From positions 310,001-374,000 of the forward strand of contig NC_089194.1 of assembly GCF_947507565.1 (NCBI RefSeq): a stretch of DNA of 64,000 bases. The letters run 5' to 3'. Source of the stretch: Oscarella lobularis (Eukaryota > Porifera > Homoscleromorpha > Homosclerophorida > Oscarellidae). The notes under the pieces were generated by a model. The model was not told the DNA's origin. It made no database searches and saw nothing but the letters and a program-made list of their open reading frames with translations. The position numbers and the translations under genes are program-made. Shown piece after piece: positions 47,152-59,900 of the stretch (positions within the stretch are counted from its first letter, which is position 1; the number at the start of each line of letters is the position of its first letter).

Positions 47152-48544
47152 AGCACAGACTAAAGCACAGGATATCCTTGAGGCACCTAATATTTATCAT
47201 TACTCGTCTTGACGCTTTTGACTTTCTTTTGATTTTATATTTTTGCAGGTTACATTTTTCTACATGTTGTGACTATGTTGTGTTTGTTCTTATACGGGCG
47301 GTGCTGTCCATATTAACTGTTGTGTCCTTTTTGCAGTCGTGAATGGAGACCCTCGCGATTTCTAAGCGTACGTTTGATGATTAGGAAGGTGCACGTGCAC
47401 TCTAGATGTCATCGCTGTCACCATTTCAGCTCCTATGCAGAAAAATGATAAATGTGTCTCTGTAGTCAGTCTATACTTTACCATAGAGTTCTTAACTTAC
47501 ACTGAGCTTGTATAGTTTATTACTGCTCTAAAACACGTCCGATATCGAGTGAGTCGCCCCTAAGTCGATGGTGCATGCAGGTCGCGCGCGAGTGTCGTCG
47601 CCGAAATAGCGAAGCGCCTGGCGGTTTTCGTCTTTTACTAAACGCTTTTACACTTTTGGTCTTGAATGCATCCCCTGAGGCGGGCGAAAAGCAATCGAAA
47701 AGCCGAATTTATTCTCATTCCTAGAAGTAATCCGGGATGTTAACGGTTTATCATTTCGCGTCCGAATCCGGTCCCATCGCGGCAATCGTCGGTGTTCTGG
47801 GCGTTCGAATGCGTTCTTAGTCGGTTTCTCTCGCCGTTGAAACGGCGAAAAAGGTGTAAAGCCTTCTCAAAGGAGCAAATGAAAGCCTTTCTTCCTGCCC
47901 TCCCGGATATCGATTGTTCATTTCCTCGCCCAAAGTCGATAAGCGCTCCGTGACAGCCTAAAACTGCTTCGGCGACGAGCTCAGGGCCGTTGATCAAAGA
48001 GTATGCATGCAGGTAGACCTGAAGTGAGCCAGACAATATTCGATTTTTCGATATAGGGGACGAACGTACATATTGCGTCATCATCATCTCCGAATATGAA
48101 TTTGAACGACAAGGCTTGCCTATTTGCATCCGTCTTGCATGGAGCTCTTCACGTTTTCTTCAACGTCGTTTTCATAAGGAACGAAAACATCACTTCACGT
48201 CTCGATCAACCCCGGAGAAACTAGATCGATCCTTGCTGTCTGGAGCCCAGCATTTTTAAATGATTTCTCCATTCATCGGCCTGTGGATCGGCTGTCGTCA
48301 AGTATTCGGGGTTGGTATATGACAGCCGATCCGACGCGAACCTGTCAGAAGGAGGTATTTTCTATTTCCAAATTTTTCACATAACAATTCCGTAACTAAT
48401 TAGAAATTTTTAGATTTTCGTGTTCTTTTTTTACCTGTATACGTCAACAGAGGTTCCATAGCGTTTGTGTGTCAGCACCTAGCTCTGAGCCAGGCCGTCC
48501 TTTGGTTGAGAAGGTGCTCCGAGCTCATTCATGTTGTACAGGTC
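47152..48544. other. Intergenic, one weak minus frame
   Basis: A minus-strand frame at 48129-47740 (ATG, 129 codons; MQIGKPCRSNSYSEM) has no recognised domain. Part of it (about 48015-47960) resembles non-coding DNA at 21603-21680, which argues for a repeat or a relic exon. Nothing else is seen. Confidence 0.35.
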
Positions 48545-48635
48545 ATCTGAGTTTGCGTGAGTGCTACTTACTCAAACTCAGATTTAGATCCGCCTCTATC
48601 GCTAGAACGCCTACTGTAGGCGTTCTAACGATAGA
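48545..48635. repeat. Two adjacent perfect-stem hairpins
   Basis: Hairpin 1 (48545-48583): ATCTGAGTTTG pairs with CAAACTCAGAT. Hairpin 2 (48595-48635): TCTATCGCTAGAACGCCTAC pairs with its complement with one mismatch and a one-base loop. They are 11 bases apart. Confidence 0.8.
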
Positions 48636-49195
48636 AGCACATCTACATCTACCGTGTCCTCATGAGGAATGATAAGTGCCTGAGGGAAACAAGGTGCTAA
48701 GCATGGTCCTTTCTCAATGAGACATTCTGCTGCAAAGAAATAAGCAAGCAAACACTCCGTAATACTCTATGCACTATGCACTGTACGCTATTTTATAACG
48801 CTCATCTCTTATTCTTTTAGGCAAAAACTAACATAAAGGTGTGACTACTGAGAAACTGACCGTAATCAGGGTTTGAACAGTTATCCTGCAGCCGTCTCCT
48901 TCTGAAGGCGTTTCGTACTGGTCTTTCTCCTTTGCGAGCTTCAAAAGTAGTGAAGTAGACAAACATTTGTGTCTTTTATAAACTCTAAGTTATAGTTTGC
49001 TTTACAGTGACGAAGAAATGAAAAAGGTGCGGCGACGGAGTGGCAACAACGAAACCAACGTATGTACAGTATTATTTTAGGGAGAATTGGCGAAGAAGAA
49101 GTTTTCCTGTCATTGATGGAAGCACTCAGGCTCAAGAAGAATTTTCCGAAGTTTCCATCCACCTCCGGGCCCTGAGGTGATTAAACAAAACCGGC
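48636..49195. other. Intergenic, nothing clear
   Basis: No exon or strong repeat is supported. Confidence 0.35.
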
Positions 49196-49490
49196 CCAAC
49201 TCTTGAGCCAGAGAGGTGAAACGTGGCTCGAACGCAGGGGATTCAATCCCCTACTCCAGTGGCATGAGTGATAAACTGCCACCCCACTTGGGCAAGACGC
49301 GGTGGGTTACAATAGCGGTCCCCCTGGAATCAGGCCGGCAGAACTCACATCCGAGCGCTGCCGGTCCCAGGCGTCCGAGCCGGGAGACTAAATAGGCTCT
49401 AACTCCGACGGGGGAGTAGTGAGGTTGACCCCCACCCAACCGAAGTCTGCACGCACCCTTGCGGTGTGTGCAGGTGGACAGCAGAACAGG
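49196..49490 (-). mobile_element. Possible tRNA-derived SINE
   Basis: On the minus strand, GCGTTCGAGCC (about 49232) resembles a Pol III B box. It lies after a stem-loop AGGGG-ATTGAAT-CCCCT and about 50 bases after TGGCAGTTTA, a weak A-box candidate. The block is GC-rich and unlike its surroundings. A complete tRNA fold could not be made, so a true tRNA is not called. Confidence 0.3.
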
Positions 49491-49789
49491 AGACACTTAC
49501 GCGCAAATTTTTCCTTAATTTCCGGTTTATTTCCGGGTTTTATTTACAAAATCTTCTATGTTTATGTTGTTTGCGATGCAGTTTTTCTTTGTGCACACAA
49601 GGCCCCGAAGCAGTTTAAACTTTAATGCAATGGTCGTGCTCAGGACCCTGTCGCATCTACTCTACCTATGGTAGTAAACTACTTTCACTACTACTACTAT
49701 AATAACTACTAAAAGACTGTCATATAAAAAAATAAGGAGCCTACAAAGACGCTTTCTCTCCTTCTCATTTCTTCACGAAGTTCTGACGC

Positions 49790-50640
49790 AATAAGAGAGT
49801 TCCATACGAGAATGTTCCCAAGATCTACCTAGGAGGAGACCATAGCAGTTTCTTGGACTATCTCACATCGGCTCACTTTCTTCGTCGGCTTCTGAAACTT
49901 TTCCGCGTTTTCCGTGCTCTTTTTGAAAGAAGGCGCTTCTTTCAAAACATTCAACCCGCCTGGCAGATGAGTAGAGTTGCTGTCAATGATATCCCCTGTG
50001 CATTATTTCCATGACGACAAAAGGTGTAACTTTTCACCTCCAGAATACATGACAACATTCGGATGACGAATCGTTTTCATTACTCCAATTTATCGAGCAA
50101 ATTCGGCTCAACAGCGTTTAATGATCTGCATTTGATAGAACTGTAGTCGTTTGATGGCCACTACTATTTCTGTCTATGTACCGTGGTATAACTCCCCGTA
50201 GGCTCCTCAGATCTCTGTATCCAAACGTTTGTCAAATTTAATTTCTTCAATTCCTATATTCGATACGTTTTCAAAATTTTTTAAATTGGCTTTCTTACGC
50301 TTTTTGTTGTTGTACAATTTGTACAGGATTATTGAAACTCCCATGACAACTACCAGCAGAATTGCTCCAGTCAAAGACAGCGACGCAGTTCGAATTTTGG
50401 AAGAGACCGTGCAGTACCCTTCACTGTCTCCGGAGCTACACATGCGTATTTGGCACGTACCTTGTTTTCAACGCTTGCGGCCATCTTCAGAGTAGATGTT
50501 CCACTCTAAAAAAGACGTTGATCCGTTAGTGTTGTAGGCACGCCGGAAGCGCAACACTCTTAGCCATTGAATGAATAGCTCCCTGGAGAGCAGTTTCTGC
50601 GACAATCATAATCTTCCAATTCGCCCGGGAATAATAATTG
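49790..50640 (-). pseudogene. Kelch receptor-kinase pseudogene
   Basis: Closely matches the gene at 52180-55689 from the Cys-rich end through the membrane segment into the kinase. GDSEGYCTV, TGAILLVVVMGVSIILYKLY, IKFDKRLDTEI and MKTIRHPNVVM are all present. In-frame stops follow DTEI (then GAYGEL), GT, KRC and AR. The part holding the catalytic loop (HRDLKSANLL) and DFG is missing, and a piece like the insert after it (about 49920) remains. The opposite strand and close similarity indicate a recent inverted duplicate. Confidence 0.88.
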
Positions 50641-50679
50641 TATTATGTATAGTACTTATAGTGAGTATTTACTGGTAGG

Positions 50680-51345
50680 GCCCCCAATAGGGTGGGCATC
50701 GCATGTGCATTTCTTCATCTCTTCTTCGTCGCCGAACTAGAGAAATAGAGAAAGGGAATGAAATAAAACGAACGGCGGGTTAACGCGATGAGGGATTGCT
50801 TAGATGCGAGCGGATTATACTCGCGTCGTTTCGTCCGCGCGCGTGGCGAAAAGCCAATGGGGATTACAAACAGCTAACGTCACGCATTGCTTCGACGCGC
50901 GATAGGTGTGCGAGCTCCGACGGACATGATCGACAACGAGTATGATCACTGAGAAAGTATAACGTAGACAACGCTTACCAAAGCGCGATCCCAACGGCAA
51001 ATCTGAGTCTGCATGCGCCTCACAGCCGCGTTAGAGTCGCCGAGATGAGCACGCGGCGCGGTAGGAACAAGGATTCAGGAGGGAGAGTAGAGACAAAGAA
51101 ACACTTCAGTTAAACTCCCGGACATTGACACCCCGCCAAAAGGGGGCGACCAATGAGAGGAGCTAGCGTGGCCCACGTGAGAAACGGCTAGATCTATAAG
51201 AGTTCACATCATGTATGCGCATCCATTATCTACCAATCCGTTACTAGTATGACGACGGCGACGATGCATACAGTGTAAAGTTCATGATGACCAACAACAA
51301 TCATACAAGCCCACCACAAAAAGGGACTTCACGAAACGAAGTCCA
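50680..51345. repeat. Dispersed repeat family, copy B
   Basis: Counterpart of 1655-2375, with GGGCCCCCAATAGGG, GCCGAACTAGAGAAA, GATGAGGGATTGCTTAGATG, AAAGAAACACTTC, GCGACCAATGAGA and CAATCATACAAGCCCACCA in order. About 75-80% alike by eye. Non-coding. Confidence 0.75.
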
Positions 51346-51359
51346 ATGACACTTAGCCT

Positions 51360-51418
51360 CCCAGACCTTCTCTCGCGTGCTATAGGGTGGGCGTGCCGGG
51401 CGCGAGAGAAGGTCTGGG
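51360..51418. repeat. Perfect palindrome sharing foldback ends
   Basis: CCCAGACCTTCTCTCGCG at 51360-51377 and its exact complement at 51401-51418, with a 23-base spacer. The arm matches the ends of the element at 26866-27576. A solo or collapsed copy of that family. Confidence 0.75.
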
Positions 51419-52179
51419 CACGCTCCTCATGCAGGCCTGTTCCTTTGATCTCAATTGACATATCAGAGCACTTCTTTCGCGCCCGGCAGGTCTGGGACTC
51501 CAAGACTATACGATGGACAGACTACATGTCTTAGCTTTGTATATTCCTCTTGGACTAAAGGCAGGGAAGGCGTGAAGACATGGTATTTATGACGTACGTT
51601 CACAAGAATGCAATTTGTCTGAGAATGTCACGTGATATCTATAGATACATGCATGTCTAGTAGAAGGTCAGAAACGTGAAAATTGAATCAAAACAGAAAA
51701 AAACAACGGGTGGAGAAATCATGCACGGGTTGATCACTAGCCTCAACGTTTATATAGACCTAACCCGTACTATTTCTTACTCTCGTCAGAGCAGAAAACG
51801 CAATAGAAACAGTAGTTATTAGTAATGGTAGCAATACCATAAACTACCGCCACTGCATTGCCAAATACTAAGCAACTCAGAGCAAGGGCCATTGCTGCAA
51901 TCATTATTGCAGTAATTATTACTGCAGCTGACTTTTGACACGATTATAGCGACATAGCTCCCACCCATCCCAAGATCACGTGCCACAATTTCTGTAATCC
52001 GCCTTGAAAGCAGAAAAGACACTAAGCGTCTCCTTTATCGGCGGGGAAAGACTTTCCCTGATCATAGAAATGCCATTCGAGGGCAACTGATCTTTGTGCA
52101 ACTTATTGAAAGCAATTCGATGACGAGTCTTTTGCTTTCAGTGTCTCGTGAGTAAGGTCACAAGATCGTCATCATAGAG
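51419..52179. other. 5' flank of kelch receptor kinase
   Basis: No exon is supported. The short frames near 51819-52022 lack domains. Holds the promoter of the gene at 52180. Confidence 0.4.
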
Positions 52180-55100
52180 ATGAAGCCGCAGCTTTTGCGC
52201 CTTCTTACCGTTCTCTCACTGATTACGTTTTACGAGTACTTCGCACTTGCCCTTCTTAAGTCCATCGATTACCCTCCCAAATGTTCTACACAATCGGTTG
52301 CAAACGGTTACTTTCCGAAAGGTTGCTATGTCGACATAGACGACGTCGTCACTCGCCCTTTTTGCAGCAAGAAGTCAGTGGAGCCAAAATTGTCAGTAAC
52401 AGCTGTCAGATTTCCTAATAGCAACGAAACAAATTTGTACCTTTGGAACTGGGAGCAAAAAGTATCCGTTTTTGATTTTCTCTATAGCTCAAAGATGGGG
52501 GTATGGATGAGCAGTATTAGAAGAAACTATTTCCCGAAGTTTAATAAAAACAATTTCATGGTTTCGTTATGTTCTAGATTTATTGTTTACTATGACTCTG
52601 ATGACGGAGTACTAGTATGCACATTTTTGTATAGAATTCCTGTTCTTTGCAATAGCTATGGTGCTCCAACTACACAAATCGTGCATCAGTATGTTAAAGT
52701 TGTTGAGCCTAACATTACTTCTGTTTGCAACGAAACTGTTATTCTCTTTGCTACAAACAAAGATAAAAACGAAATTTGGAAACTAAAATACTTTTATGAT
52801 CATCAATTCTACTTTGATGGATGGTCAAAAGTCAACGTTACAAATGCATCAACTATCGAGCCAAAATTTCGTGACTCCAACATTGCAATATCTTTCAAAG
52901 AAAGAATACTTTATATCGTCGGAAATAACAAGACGTCTTCCAGTCAGTTAAGAGAAGTCTGGCTTTTTGACGCATCAAACATAACGTGGAGCAAGATCAG
53001 CATGATCTCAGTGCCGTATGGAGAAGAGAAACTAATTGGCCATTGTCTTCAAAACAATAAACTTTTATTGATCTGCTCTTCTGTGTCCTGCTCAAAGTAC
53101 AGCTACGGCTTAAACGGCTGGTCAAATGATCAAAATGTCGTTTTTTCGATGCAAAGTACTTTGCCTAAAAGAGAATTTTCTTTTGCAGTTATCGAAAGAA
53201 GCATCATCATTATAAACAATTGCGTGTTCTACAATTTGACGTTTACCAAGACAAAAACAATCGTTAGAGAACTTCGCAACAACGCAAAAACTTATCTAAC
53301 GTTTGAAAAGGCAAGGAGCGTCCTTTCAGTTCGTTTAAATCTCTACTATTATTTCCTAATATTTCCAAGAAAAAAGTCAGAAGAACCCGTACTTGCTTTG
53401 CACTACCCAAGCGAAGAAATGCCGGCTAGAATGCAATTCGAAGTTCTTTTGAGCCAGCCAAATTTGCCTCAGCTTTCCGGCTGTACCTTATCGGCATTGG
53501 AACCATATTCTTATCTTATTGTTTATGGAGGAGTGAAGGGTGATTGGAATTTTAGTAAAAGTCTACCTCAATCAGAAAAAGAACTAAATGGGTTTATCTG
53601 GTCAATTTATCCATTTTCGTACACTGGTTGGTCCACGGATTCGTTCTATTTGGAAGACTTGCCCCCTCCAAGATTTCAACATAGCGCCTCAACAACAAAC
53701 AATGGCTTATTTGTATATGGAGGGCTAGGATTTCGAAAAGGGAAGCTGGAAGTTTTCAATGACCTTTGGCAACTTAAACTAGATTCTTCAAATAATTGGC
53801 ATTGGTCATTACTTGTTCCAAATAAAACATCTGGGCCTCTTCCATATATGTTTGGGCATACTGTGAGTTGGTTTCAAAATCCGTATAGCAATGAGAATAT
53901 TGTATTCGGTTGTGAAAGATCTCGGCTTGAAGAAATCTGCAACAGTACCAATGCTTACATAGTTACCTTTGAGAACAACTCGACTTGGAGTAAAGTTTCG
54001 ACAGGCAACACTCAACCATCTTTACATGACAGAACGTTTCCAGAGCTTTCACCTATCTCCTGCTGCAGCAATTATAATCTCATCAATATAGCAAAAAACG
54101 ACAACATATTTACTGGTTACTGGCTCCCTTTCCTGAAAAGTTTGCAAGGCGTTCTTCTTTCTCTAGCCTACATCAAACATAATTTGGTAGCAGTTTTCCT
54201 AGTGTCAGATGGCACAATTGACGATCCTGAGTACAAGTACTACATAACAAAAATGGTATGCCCTGACGGGTCGGAAAAAATAGATGACTACAAGTATGGC
54301 AAGTTCGGTTGCAGCCGTTGCACTTCTGGAAGCTATTCCTTTAATGGCTCTCAGTGTTTAAACTGTCCTTTTGGAGTAAAAACAGCGAAAAACGGATCAG
54401 CATCTATTTTAGAGTGCAAGATCTGCACTGAAGAAGGCCGCAGGCGTTGCCAACAAGGTACATGCCTTGTAACAAATAACAGAATGAAATGCGTTTGCAA
54501 CCCCGGATACAATCGCGACAGTGAAGGGTACTGCACGGTCAAGTCAAAAATTCAAATTGCCTCGCTGTCTTCGACTGGAGCAATTCTGCTGGTAGTTGTC
54601 ACGGGAATTTCAATTATCCTATACAAGCTGTACCAAATCAAAAAGCGAAACGAGGCTAATATAAAAAGTTTTGAAAACGTGTGGAATATAGGATTTGAAG
54701 AAATAAAATTTGACAAACGTTTGGACACGGAGATCTCAGGAGCCTATGGAGAGGTTTACCGCGGTACATACCGGCAAATAGCAGTAGCAATAAAAAAACT
54801 TCAGCTCTATCAAATGCAAATTATTAAACGAAGTCGGGCAGAATTTGCGCGCGAAATAGAGGTCATGAAAACAATTCGTCATCCTAATGTTGTGATGTTT
54901 TTCGGAGGCGGAAAGTTTCGAGATGGTACACCTTTTCTCGTAATGGAACTAATGCACAGGGGATCGCTGACAGCGATTTTACACAACAGTTCTATCGTCC
55001 TTCAAAACGAGACTAAGTTCTCATTCGCTTTGGATGGAGCAAGAGGAATGAGCTATCTTCATCGGATGAATCCTCCGCGGGTTCACCGTGACTTGAAGAG

Positions 55101-55689
55101 CGCCAATCTGCTCGTCAGTTTAGATTGGACTGTTCGTGTTGCTGATTTTGGCTCTGCAAGGCTGGTGGAATCTTCGAAAGAAGCGCCTTCTCGTAGAAAG
55201 GATCAAAGACAGCGCGGAAGAAGAGTCTCAGAAACAGACATTGAAATCGAACCGCTGCTAGATAGTCAACGCACTGCGATGACTCTGGAAGTTGGCACGA
55301 TGCAATGGCTTGCCCCAGAGGTGCTAGCACGCAAGTCGTACGGAGCTTCTGTCGACGTATACAGGTAAGACACATGAAACGTTCTTTCAGCCTATGAACT
55401 GACTTTTAGTTACGGAGTTGTTATGTGGGAGATTTGGACAAGGAAAATACCTCACTCCGATAGTGGTTACAGATTTGCATCTGATCTTAAGGCGGCTGTC
55501 ATTGAAGGATATCGACCCAACATGCCCGACGACTGTCCAGAGGCCTATGCAGAAATCATTAAAAAATGCTGGGCTCCAGACGGCAAAAATCGACCAAGTT
55601 TCTCTGAGGTCGAGGCGTCCATTAATGTTTTACTTTCTTCTGAATACGACGTCGAAGAAAACATGAAGGACCCAAACGAACACAAGTAG
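52180..55689 (+). CDS. Kelch-ectodomain receptor protein kinase
   Basis: Two exons (52180-55364 and 55410-55689; 45-base intron), 1,154 residues. A signal peptide (MKPQLLRLLTVLSLITFYEY) leads a large ectodomain. Kelch-type beta-propeller motifs are visible (LYIVGNNKTSSS with VWLFDASNITW; FVYGGLGF with FNDLWQLKLD), with many NxS/T sites. Next comes a Cys-rich EGF/ephrin-receptor-like part (about residues 700-785, CxxCTSGSYSFNGSQC then CVCNPGYN), a membrane helix (about 797-816) and an intracellular kinase (about 845-1135). Kinase landmarks are GAYGEVYRGT, VAIKK (about 868), HRDLKSANLLV (about 969), DFGSAR (about 988) and WLAPEVL. An insert with basic residues lies between DFG and APE. The HRDLKSANLL loop is typical of TKL kinases, so Ser/Thr or dual activity is likely. 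The ligand is unknown. A pseudogene lies on the opposite strand at 49.8 kb. Confidence 0.9.
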
Positions 55690-56189
55690 CTAAAAAAGAA
55701 ACGTACTCTTAATTCATATATGTATGCTGTACTGCGTGTAGTTCCTTTTGTAGTTCGCTTTAGATGAGACCCCTATCACAGTATCAAGGTCCCTCATTGT
55801 AATTATGGAAGAAAATTTAACTCACTTTGACATTTTTCTATCACTGAATCATCGAAAAAGCTGCGCTTATCCTCTAATGCGCTGCAACGGAGATCGTCGC
55901 GCTTCAAGTCGATTCTCTTGGTCGCGCGAGTCTCGTAGTTGAAGGAATAGTTGGAGTGCAGAAGTTTTCAGAACGCTTTTCGACTGTCGGTCAAGCTAGA
56001 ACGGCCCCTCTGGCACGGTTTCTCGCGATAAATCACCCTAAGCTTCGCATTGGAAACAGCTAGGTAGACTAAATAGTCTCTAGCCATATCCCGTCTACCG
56101 CTTCTTCAACCGAGAAAAACGAATGTGATTGGACCGTTCGGAGAGATCGTGCCTCGACGCCCGCCAGCTGTACGTGCCGCGAACGGACC
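55690..56189. other. Intergenic, nothing clear
   Basis: 3' flank of the receptor kinase. No AATAAA was seen close to the stop. Confidence 0.35.
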
Positions 56190-56540
56190 ACGATCAACAA
56201 CGCGCTTACAGCTAGCGAAGCGCCGAAAGGGACCGTATATATAGACTACGTGCTTCGGCTCGCTTACCAATTATCGCCGCCAAAGCCGAGCTGCATGCGC
56301 CTTGTAGAGGTGATGAGGTCGGTTGAGACGAGGATAAGGCGAGATTGGGCTTCGGGAATGGGGAGATATGGAGATGGCGACCGAGACAAAGAGACACTTC
56401 AGTCTGCATGACCCGGACTGAAGCACCTCGGCGACCAATGAGGAGAACTTGCGCGGTCACGTGAGAGGTGAGCAGATTAAATAGCTTCTAAATACATCTA
56501 AGCTGTTTATGACTCTATGCGAATGCATACGTACGCTTTA
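56190..56540. repeat. Dispersed repeat family, partial copy C
   Basis: Shares CTGCATGCGCCT, AGACACTTCAGT, CGACCAATGAGGAGA and the CACGTGAGA block with copies A and B in the same order. It lacks their left half and is more diverged. Confidence 0.6.
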
Positions 56541-56901
56541 CATTTACCAGTGTTATAGTTCTGTGGCAAAAAAGGTAATTATAGTCCTTCAAGATCAGAT
56601 CAGATGCATTCCTCTTGAAAGAAAGAGGCAACTCTAACTAGAAAGACTAGGAAGGAATCTCTTCGACATACTTTTAGATTTTACATGCAATGACTGCAAC
56701 AGCAAGAAAGACGTGCGTAAGGATCGATACATACATAACTTGTATATTCCTAATCTTTACCTACATCCGCTCACTCACATCTATGCTCATATCAGGCAAA
56801 GAAACACCGAAGAAAAAAAGAAAAAGAACGAGTAGCTTTACCACAGTGATTAGTCAAAGTGCTAAAGGCTCGCAGATTAGCGCTAGTCGTCATCGTATTT
56901 C

Positions 56902-59900
56902 TCAGAGAGATTGCACAGGAATCTGCTCGTAGATATTCTCGCCGACGTTTCCTACTTCCGGGAGGTCGTAGAGAGGCTCTTTACCGAATGCAGCTACGTT
57001 TGCGTACACAACTTTGTCATCAGGTGAGCTAACGACGACGCCGCCGCAGGCAGAAGAATAGACAGGATTCGCCGTGTAGTGAGTACAGCCGCCAACACTG
57101 TCGCTGTCGTCTCTGTCTTCGGTACCGTTGCTCTCTCCGGCGCCTAATTTCTTACTCTTTTGCTTCTTTACGCAAAAAACCACTGCACCAACGACAATAA
57201 GCAGAAAAAGAGCAGCTCCACCTGAAATTAGTCCAAGAGTTGATTTTTCTAATTCCGGCGAATCTTTTTCGACGGGCGACGTCGAGTTTTCGACCGTAAT
57301 AGTGTCGCATGCTTCGACGAAGCTCTGATCCAGATGCGAACATTCTTTCTTTATCACTTTTAAGACGTTTTTACTCTTAATTGGTTCGTTATTCCGAAGA
57401 GCGACAAAGCGAATTACCGACGACGCCTGCGAAGGGATAATATATACAGCAAATAATCCGGTCGCATTTCGAGTCGATATTTGGAGCGCTTCTCGCAAGA
57501 AGAGCTCTAATTGATTTCGAGAGTGCGCGTCGACAACACTCTCGTTTCCAGAGACAGGCAATGCGACAAGGTACGCCGACGAAGCGCAGATAAAGTGTCG
57601 CTCGCCGATGCCACGTGGCAAATCGATTGCTTTCGGAACGCATTGTGTATTTGCCGGACATGCGCCGTCTCGACACACGTGCGTTGGAAACGAGCACGCT
57701 TCACCTGTGTATCCAGTTGCGCAGATGCACGAGTATTGCGCAACGCCATCGTAGCACGTGCTTGCCGGTGCGCACGGTGACGAGACACAGTCATCAATGT
57801 CACGCTGACAGTGAGTCCCAACGTAGCCATCGGTGCACTCACACCGATACTCGTTCAGAAAGTCGACGCAATGACCGTTGACACCGCACGGATTTGACGC
57901 GCACTTGTTTACTTTACGGCGGCAATCGAACGGCAAATACCCGGCATCGCACGTTTCGTTACTGCAAATGCCAATTTCTGTTTCGTAACAGTGGTCGGTT
58001 ACAGCGCACTCGACGCCGTCGCCATCGTAACCGTCGTTGCACGCGCATTCACTTGTCTTCGCATCGACTCGAAAGCAGGTGGCGTTCGGATGGCACCGGG
58101 CGGCACCTAAGATGCACGGATCGGCTCGTCGCACATCGATTCCAAGACTCAGTACGGCAGACGCAGGGGGTCGTCCGGAGTCCGTTGTATTTACCTCCAA
58201 AACGAAAGACGACACCTCGTCATAGTTGAGACTGCGATTCAAGTGTAGAGAAGTGGTCGAGCCATTTGTGGTCAAGTAGAAGTACCTTGAGTCTTTTACA
58301 CCGTTCACCGACATAAGCTCGTAAACAATGAGACTGTCGTTCTCCCAATCAAAGGAGTCGAGAAAACCAATTCGGTGACCAACGGACGCATTTTCGTACA
58401 CGTAGGCGCCTTCGTGCACGGTAACGTTTACCGGAGCTTCGTTGATGTCGATAACGGTGAATACAAGAGTGCGACTTAGACTCGACGGCGGGTAACCGTT
58501 ATCAATAGCCAATACAGTCAAAGAGATGTTGGGATTGACAGCGCTTTCAAAGTCGAGACTTAATGGTCGAACGACAACCAATTTCGAATTATTGACAATC
58601 TGAAAAAATAACAAAATTTTAGAAAATGTAACTTATAAACTTTTACTTTGAATGCGTCCGCAAGGGGGCCGATGAGAGAGAACGAATGTGTCTGCTTTAC
58701 GTCATCGTCGACCGCTTCTAAAATACCGATTGGAGCCTGAACTGGGGTGTCCTCGCGAACTAGAAACGATCCGCTGAACCGAATATGGGTCACCGGTTCA
58801 TTAACGTCCAAAACTTGAATGTCAAACGAGTGTACGATGGACATTGGCGGTTGACCGTTGTCTACGCATATGACGGTCACTTGCATATTAGCCGTCGTCT
58901 CGTAATCGATCATAGCACTGCTGGCGACGAAGATCTGTCCATCAGCAACGGTAAAATACTTCGAACCGTTAGCCAATTTGCAGGCGTGCGTTTGATTGTA
59001 GTCTTGGTCAACGACGACGATGTCAGCCACAAGGGTACCTGCTGCAGAATTTTCGACAAGGCTCTCATTGGCCTTGTTTATTAGAACAGCAGTGGGAGGA
59101 TCATTGACGTTGAGCACGCGAACAACGACGTCGCTCTTATGAGTGCAAAAAGCAAAGTTATCTGCGAGCTTATACACACTAAAGAAACACTTACGGTGAC
59201 GGCCTGACGAGGATTTCCGTCATCTTCAGAAGTAACTGTTACTGTTTCCTCGCTTTGGGCTTCAAAGTCCAATTCACGCGAGCGTTGCAGTCGAAGAAGA
59301 TCGCGATCGACATGGTAGGAATCTAAGCAACAAATGGGTATAGAGATCTAGCTGTGACCAGCGTTTGTCAAACCTCTTCCGCTATCTTGGACAATGTAGG
59401 AGTACGTTTGGCCCAAGTCTTCGTCGACAGTGAAAAGACGTCCTACGACAGCACCGGGAGAATTTTCTTCGACTCCTCCCGAAATTAAATACACTAGAGT
59501 CGGACGATCGTTTACGTCTTTCACTCGAATAGAAATCAAGGCAGTCCTGCTCGCCGGCGGAACTCCGGTGTCAGTCGCAGTCAAACGTATGACGTAGTTT
59601 GGCGTCATCTCGTAATCGAGTTCAGCCGTCGTTTCAACGCTCGTTCCATTGACAACAAAAGGCTGATCAGCACTAATGCTATAGCTGACGCCCTGCTTTG
59701 AAGATCCAGCTTCGGTGTCCGGATCGTACGAAGTGATGTCACCGACGACGCTACCCGGCGGAAGATTCTCTTGGATTTGGTACGAAGTCAGTTTGATGCG
59801 AATTGGAGCCTCATTAACATCGGATATGTAAATATAGTATCGGCCGTCAACAAATCTGGAAGGAACGCCGTCGTCACTACAACGAACCTACGAAGTCAAA

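Noticed and set aside
47740-48129. Sushi-like exon (YSLINGPELV resembles YRLINGPELI of the adhesion gene)
   Set aside because: No cysteine pattern of a CCP domain; only a short chance match.
49196-49300. Functional tRNA gene
   Set aside because: Only a B-box-like site and one arm are visible; no full cloverleaf.
49251-49496. Minus frame of 81 codons as a gene
   Set aside because: GC-rich chance frame across a SINE-like block; no domain.
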